Source: Rhizobium herbae | Lineage (GTDB): Bacteria > Pseudomonadota > Alphaproteobacteria > Rhizobiales > Rhizobiaceae | Assembly: GCF_019511375.1 (NCBI RefSeq) | Contig: NZ_JAEUAO010000004.1 | Location: 310,001 to 374,000, forward strand | Length of the DNA stretch: 64,000 nt | Direction: 5' to 3' | Shown here: positions 62,659 through 64,000 of the stretch, piece by piece | Layout of the letters: each line of letters starts with the position of its first letter | Numbering within the stretch: position 1 is the first letter of the stretch | Program-made: the position numbers and the translations under genes | The notes under the pieces: generated by a model | What the model saw: the letters and a program-made list of their open reading frames with translations, nothing else | What the model was told of the DNA's origin: nothing | The model's database searches: none

Positions 62659-63825
62659 ATGAGCCCCGTCCTCAATGCTGTGCCGGTGTCGATCCTCACC
62701 GGCTTCCTCGGTGCCGGAAAGACCTCGCTGCTGAACCGGCTGCTGAAGGATCCTGATCTCACTGACACCGCCGTCATCATCAACGAGTTCGGCGATGTCT
62801 CGCTGGATCACCTGCTGGTCGAAGCGTCGAGCGACGGCATCATCGAGCTGTCGGATGGCTGCCTCTGCTGCACGGTGCGCGGCGAACTGGTCGATACGCT
62901 CGCCGATCTGATGGACCGGATGCAGACGGGCAAGATCAAGCCGCTGAAGCGCGTCGTCATCGAAACCACCGGCCTTGCCGATCCGGCTCCCGTGCTCCAA
63001 TCGGTGATGGGCAATCCGGTGATCGCCCAGAGCTACCGGCTGGATGGTGTGGTTACCGTCGTCGATGCGGTCAACGGGCTTTCGACACTTGCCAACCACG
63101 AGGAGGCGCTCAGGCAGGTTGCCATGGCCGACAGGCTGGTCATCAGCAAGGTGTCGCTCGCGACGCCCGATGTTGTCATCTCCCTGAAGGCACGGCTGCG
63201 AGACCTCAATCCGCGCGCTCCGATAATGGACGGCGATCTGCCGGAAGTCGCCAAGGCAGAGCTTTTTCACTGCGGGCTTTATGATCCGGCAACAAAGATC
63301 GCCGATGTCGGCCGTTGGCTGCAGGACGAGGATGTCGCCGAACATGATCATGCCCATGTGCATGACGGTCACCATCACCATGACCATGCGCATTGTGACC
63401 ATGACCACCATGATCACGGCCACCACCGCCATGACGAAAACCGCCATGGCACGGATATCCGCTCCTTCAGCATCGTCCATGACCGGCCGATCGACCCGAT
63501 GGCGCTGGAAATGTTCGTCGACCTCCTGCGCTCCGCCCATGGCGAAAAACTGCTTCGGATGAAGGCGATCGTTGCCATGTCCGACAATCCGGACAGGCCG
63601 CTGATCCTGCACGGCGTGCAGGCTGTGTTCCATCCGCCGCAGCGCCTGGCCGGCTGGCCGGACCCGTCGGACCGGCGCACCCGCATGGTGCTGATCACCA
63701 AGGGTCTGCCGGAGGCTTTCGTCCGGGACCTGTTCGACGCCTTCACCGGCAAGCCGCGCATCGACCGCCCGGATCGTCAGGCGCTGGAGGATAATCCTTT
63801 GGCGGTACCGGGTCTCAGGATGTAG
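62659..63825 (+). CDS. CobW-family GTPase with histidine-rich insert
   Basis: 388-residue P-loop metallochaperone GTPase. Walker A ILTGFLGAGKTSLLNRLL near residue 12, the GCLCCTVRGELVDTL metal-binding CxCC motif near 71, and TTGLADPAPV near 104 are present. A very His/Asp-rich stretch (about residues 227-258, with repeats such as HDHAHVHDGHHHHDHAH) sits before the CobW C-terminal domain. Such inserts bind zinc or cobalt. A role in zinc allocation is likely, but no cobalamin or zinc-import gene is adjacent. Confidence 0.93.
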   Translation: MSPVLNAVPVSILTGFLGAGKTSLLNRLLKDPDLTDTAVIINEFGDVSLDHLLVEASSDGIIELSDGCLCCTVRGELVDTLADLMDRMQTGKIKPLKRVVIETTGLADPAPVLQSVMGNPVIAQSYRLDGVVTVVDAVNGLSTLANHEEALRQVAMADRLVISKVSLATPDVVISLKARLRDLNPRAPIMDGDLPEVAKAELFHCGLYDPATKIADVGRWLQDEDVAEHDHAHVHDGHHHHDHAHCDHDHHDHGHHRHDENRHGTDIRSFSIVHDRPIDPMALEMFVDLLRSAHGEKLLRMKAIVAMSDNPDRPLILHGVQAVFHPPQRLAGWPDPSDRRTRMVLITKGLPEAFVRDLFDAFTGKPRIDRPDRQALEDNPLAVPGLRM

Positions 63826-63848
63826 CTTTCGGCGGGCAAAGGGCTGGC

Positions 63849-64000
63849 ATGTTTCTCCGGGCGGGTGAAGTCATCGGCGACATGCCAGGACCGGCGCTTC
63901 GATCCAGCCGGCCCAGCCCGTGGGAACTTGGCGCCTCACTCGGCTTTCACATTCTGATCGGGCTTGCTCTGCTCTTCGCCGTGGTGCCGCGCCGGCAGAC
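63849..64000 (+). CDS. Start of a membrane protein, TonB/TolA-like (cut by window edge)
   Basis: The ATG at 63849 follows AAAGGG and opens a frame that continues to the window end (50 codons). It contains WELGASLGFHILIGLALLFA, a membrane helix of the kind that begins TonB or TolA-like energy transducers (a conserved His in the helix). Only the N-terminus is visible, so the call is tentative; an ATG at 63882 is an alternative start. Confidence 0.55.
   Translation, partial: MFLRAGEVIGDMPGPALRSSRPSPWELGASLGFHILIGLALLFAVVPRRQ

Noticed and set aside
1-64000. CRISPR arrays, insertion sequences, prophage or rRNA operons
   Set aside because: No regularly spaced direct repeats, transposase, integrase or phage structural genes, and no rRNA sequence were recognised on either strand.

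Overview
The window is a gene-dense, GC-rich chromosomal segment of an alphaproteobacterium in the order Hyphomicrobiales, most likely family Rhizobiaceae (Rhizobium, Agrobacterium or Sinorhizobium relatives). The evidence is the CtrA, ChpT and SciP cell-cycle genes, the DUF1134/EipA envelope protein, the alphaproteobacterial SerC type with its serC-motif leader, an sqdBDC sulfolipid operon, rhizobial DUF4164 and DUF1127 genes, and the ruv and tol-pal order. Almost everything is core chromosome. I see no insertion sequence, prophage, CRISPR array or rRNA operon.

Layout. 1-8.6 kb: transketolase (cut by the left edge), a DUF4164 protein, zapA, a probable 6S RNA, a divergent LysR/DUF1127 pair, 5-formyl-THF cyclo-ligase, a YmdB-like phosphodiesterase, two exported proteins and a YebC regulator. 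8.7-14.4 kb: an LLM flavin monooxygenase, then the Holliday-junction operon ruvC-ruvA-ruvB, split by two separate AbrB/PIN (vapBC-type) toxin-antitoxin modules, and a TAT-exported phosphoesterase. 14.4-17.4 kb: sqdB-sqdD-sqdC on the minus strand. 17.5-28.3 kb: ybgC, then an inserted minus-strand DNA-repair block (small gene, truncated ku remnant, full-length ligD), then tolQ-tolR-tolA-tolB-pal-cpoB-tilS. 28.4-32 kb: ftsH and glmM. 32.2-34 kb: two tandem outer-membrane beta-barrel paralogs, each behind a perfect TTAA-N7-TTAA CtrA box. 34.1-37 kb: a structured serC leader, serC and serA. 37.1-42.9 kb: an acetyltransferase, an EamA exporter, purA and a 799-residue acidic membrane protein. 42.9-48.6 kb: rpoH, a DUF2171 protein, an RluA-family pseudouridine synthase, a TrmH-family methyltransferase, a coiled-coil membrane protein and eipA. 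48.9-52.6 kb: a CtrA control island (chpT, receiver protein, ctrA, fliJ-like, GNAT, sciP). 53-55.4 kb: a LuxR-type regulator, mnmA and a tRNA with anticodon CAT. 55.5-64 kb: small exported proteins, an AraC-type regulator divergent from a zinc alcohol dehydrogenase, an Lrp regulator, an M20 amidohydrolase, a D-Ala-D-Ala carboxypeptidase, a CobW GTPase with a His-rich insert, and the start of a possible TonB-like gene at the right edge.

How it fits together. The strongest themes are envelope integrity (Tol-Pal, beta-barrel proteins, sulfolipid, FtsH, EipA, carboxypeptidase) and cell-cycle control. The CtrA boxes at the beta-barrel genes, and near-matches at chpT, sciP and the receiver gene, suggest that CtrA links the two. 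The most unusual features are the two toxin-antitoxin modules inside ruvCAB, the second joined to ruvB by an ATGA stop/start overlap, and the ku remnant beside an intact ligD. All functional calls come from reading the sequence and knowledge of the families. No database search or structure calculation was run.
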